From Purshia tridentata (lineage: Eukaryota; Streptophyta; Magnoliopsida; Rosales; Rosaceae): 36,893 nucleotides of DNA. This document shows positions 35,090 through 36,893 of this stretch, piece after piece (position 1 is the stretch's first letter; every line of letters starts with the position of its first letter). The stretch spans positions 1 to 36,893 of the forward strand of contig QANT01005938.1 of assembly GCA_003254885.1 (NCBI GenBank), in the 5' to 3' direction. A program made the position numbers and the translations under genes. The notes beneath the pieces are model-generated. The model was not told the DNA's origin. It searched no databases and saw only the letters and a list, made by a program, of their open reading frames with translations.

Positions 35090-36637
35090 ATTACAGTCTC
35101 TAGTTTTCCCTTGCTGGAGTCTGAGTTTAGCAGAGATTTGGAGAAAAAAATTTTGGACCAACTTATATTCCTATTTTATTGAGCTAAAACAGTAAAACTG
35201 ATGTATTATCCAAATTTGATTGTTAATGACTTGTGCAGTTCTGCTATTGCTTGGGAAATATATTTTGGCTACTGTTTCTGTTGGTTTTTATGTACCAAGA
35301 AAACAAAACTAAATACACGTATACATGTATTGTATGTGTATTTATGCATTATTATTTTTGGAAAATATTATTTTTTTAATATTTGTGAGTTGCAAAAACA
35401 AGACTACCCACAAATGTCGCAGGATCTAGCAACTCATACCAAATCATCCAGCAGAAAAACACAAAAGAATACGTATATTGATGGTGTAGTATGTATTTGG
35501 GTACACGTATAATGTAAAAGAAAAAATAAATTAAAATTTTTTAAAACAAAAACCAAACTTTTTTTTCCCTTAAAACTTTTGCACTCTAATCAATTTCATT
35601 GGTAAATTAGTTGGCAATCAATTATTACTTTGCTGCCACAATATAATTGGCCATAATTAATCAAATATTTTTAACTGATCATGCAAATAATTATCGCTAC
35701 ATTATAGCAGTAGTAACTCCTCCCCCACTAATAAGTTTCTTTCAATTAATCCCAAAAAAATAAATTTTAAAAATGGTTAATCATTACTTTATAAATGATT
35801 ACTGGTACGTTACATGCATGATGCATCCATATTAAAATCGAATTCACTTTCTAGTGCAACTCCTTATTTGAGCCAAATTATTTGTGTTTTTCAGAATTCA
35901 GAAGTGACAAAAAAGATAAATATTAATTGCACAATTAATTAAAATATTTTCAAAATTATAAGTAATATGGAAGTACATGTATGTGATGAAAGTACATTAC
36001 TCCCAAACAATTATTAATTTTATTGGTGAAACTAAATAATCGCTCATTTTGGTCCTTCTTATTCTTTATATTTTATAATCATCTAAAAGGATCGGATGAA
36101 TTTCTTTTTGCCCTTGGATAAACAAGGGATATCATGATCCTAACAATTATTACTTTTGGGGAATAATATTCAATTACCCATTTTTGATCCTGCTTAATTA
36201 ATTATCCCCGATAATCGATGAGGATGATCCAAAAAGATGATCGAAATCGAAATGTAATAATTGCAAAAGGTGAGGAAAAGTGACCAAGTGCGAACGATAT
36301 GAATAAGTCCAAGTTTTTAGTGCCCAATAGATACACAACAGAAGGCTATCTGATATCAAATTATAACAATATTAAGTACTCACCCTTGTAGGGCAGGCCT
36401 ACCCTACAATTTCAGGGTCGTCTTAGAAGAAAAATCACACTTGGCAAGCATGCAAACTCATCCCTCACCAGCTAGCTAGAATAATATCCAGCCAAGTAAT
36501 TAAATTAAAATTTAGAAAAAGAATTAGCAAAATCAAAATTAAGATCGAAATAGAGAATAATCAAATTAATTTATGTATAGGAGTTGTGGCGGCGCACGTT
36601 CATGTAGGCTGTTGGAAGTTAAACCAATCTATATTTA
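35090..36637. other. 3' flank of the EMB514-like gene and AT-rich intergenic DNA
   Basis: No gene is supported. A short inverted repeat (TTGTAGGG at 36386-36393 with CCCTACAA at 36402-36409) is the only structure I noticed. Confidence 0.55.
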
Positions 36638-36893
36638 GGGCCAGTTTGGGATTGCTGTGTGGTGAAAAAATGTGGTGAAAAAAAGTTGCTGTAGCTGTGT
36701 GGTAAGAAAAAGCTGCTGTGAGGTAAAACAGTTAAATGTTTGGTAAACTATGTTTTTAAAAGTGCTGCGAATCTTAAAGACAGCAGTATAATATTTGGTA
36801 AATTTTGATGTAAAAGTGCTGTGACTATGTATAATGACCAAAATAGACATAGTGCTAAAAAGTGCATTTTAATTTTTTGTTTGGTAAAACAAG
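36638..36893. mobile_element. Left end of a probable Harbinger/Tourist-like MITE, cut by the window
   Basis: The sequence GGGCCAGTTTGGGATTGCTG begins right after TTA (36635-36637), the typical target duplication of PIF/Harbinger elements. Inside are repeats built on TTTGGTAAA and AAAAGTGCTG, with no coding frame. The right end lies outside the window, so the call rests on one terminus and composition. Confidence 0.4.

Overview
This is nuclear DNA from a flowering plant, most likely a eudicot. The background is AT-rich and full of (TA)n and (GA)n microsatellites. Genes are split by short AT-rich introns, and non-autonomous transposons lie between them. I see no bacterial or organellar features. 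The proteins match eudicot families closely, and a rosid would fit, but I cannot name the species from the sequence alone.

Layout. 1-4800: gene-free DNA, a hexamer microsatellite, a 400-bp palindromic Mutator-type element flanked by a 9-bp duplication, and two (GA)n tracts. 4805-6505 (+): a three-exon R2R3-MYB factor of subgroup 1. 6506-15328: a long repeat-rich intergenic region with a hairpin element, a decayed miniature LTR retrotransposon carrying a tandem duplication, and a 1174-bp Mutator-type element with arms of about 400 bp and a perfect 9-bp target duplication. 15329-15601 (+): a single-exon MINI ZINC FINGER protein. 20440-20980 (+): a three-exon GASA/snakin peptide, GASA6-like. 23273-25448 (+): a two-exon GT47 exostosin-type glycosyltransferase. 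26325-26609 (-): a single-exon CLE45-like signalling peptide, easily missed because it is short. 28904-31639 (-): a seven-coding-exon RING-CH (MARCH-like) membrane E3 ligase with a probable 5'UTR intron and one GC-AG intron. 33545-35089 (+): a two-exon EMB514/DOMINO1-like nuclear protein, head-to-head with the E3 gene. The window ends inside what looks like a Harbinger/Tourist-like MITE.

The genes are not a pathway cluster; this is ordinary gene-space order. Three of the seven encode very small regulators (MIF, GASA, CLE), which automatic annotation often drops. I found no wholly new system. The best leads are the two palindromic Mutator-type elements, the CLE peptide lacking the usual prolines, the GC-AG intron, and the shared promoter between the E3 and EMB514 genes.
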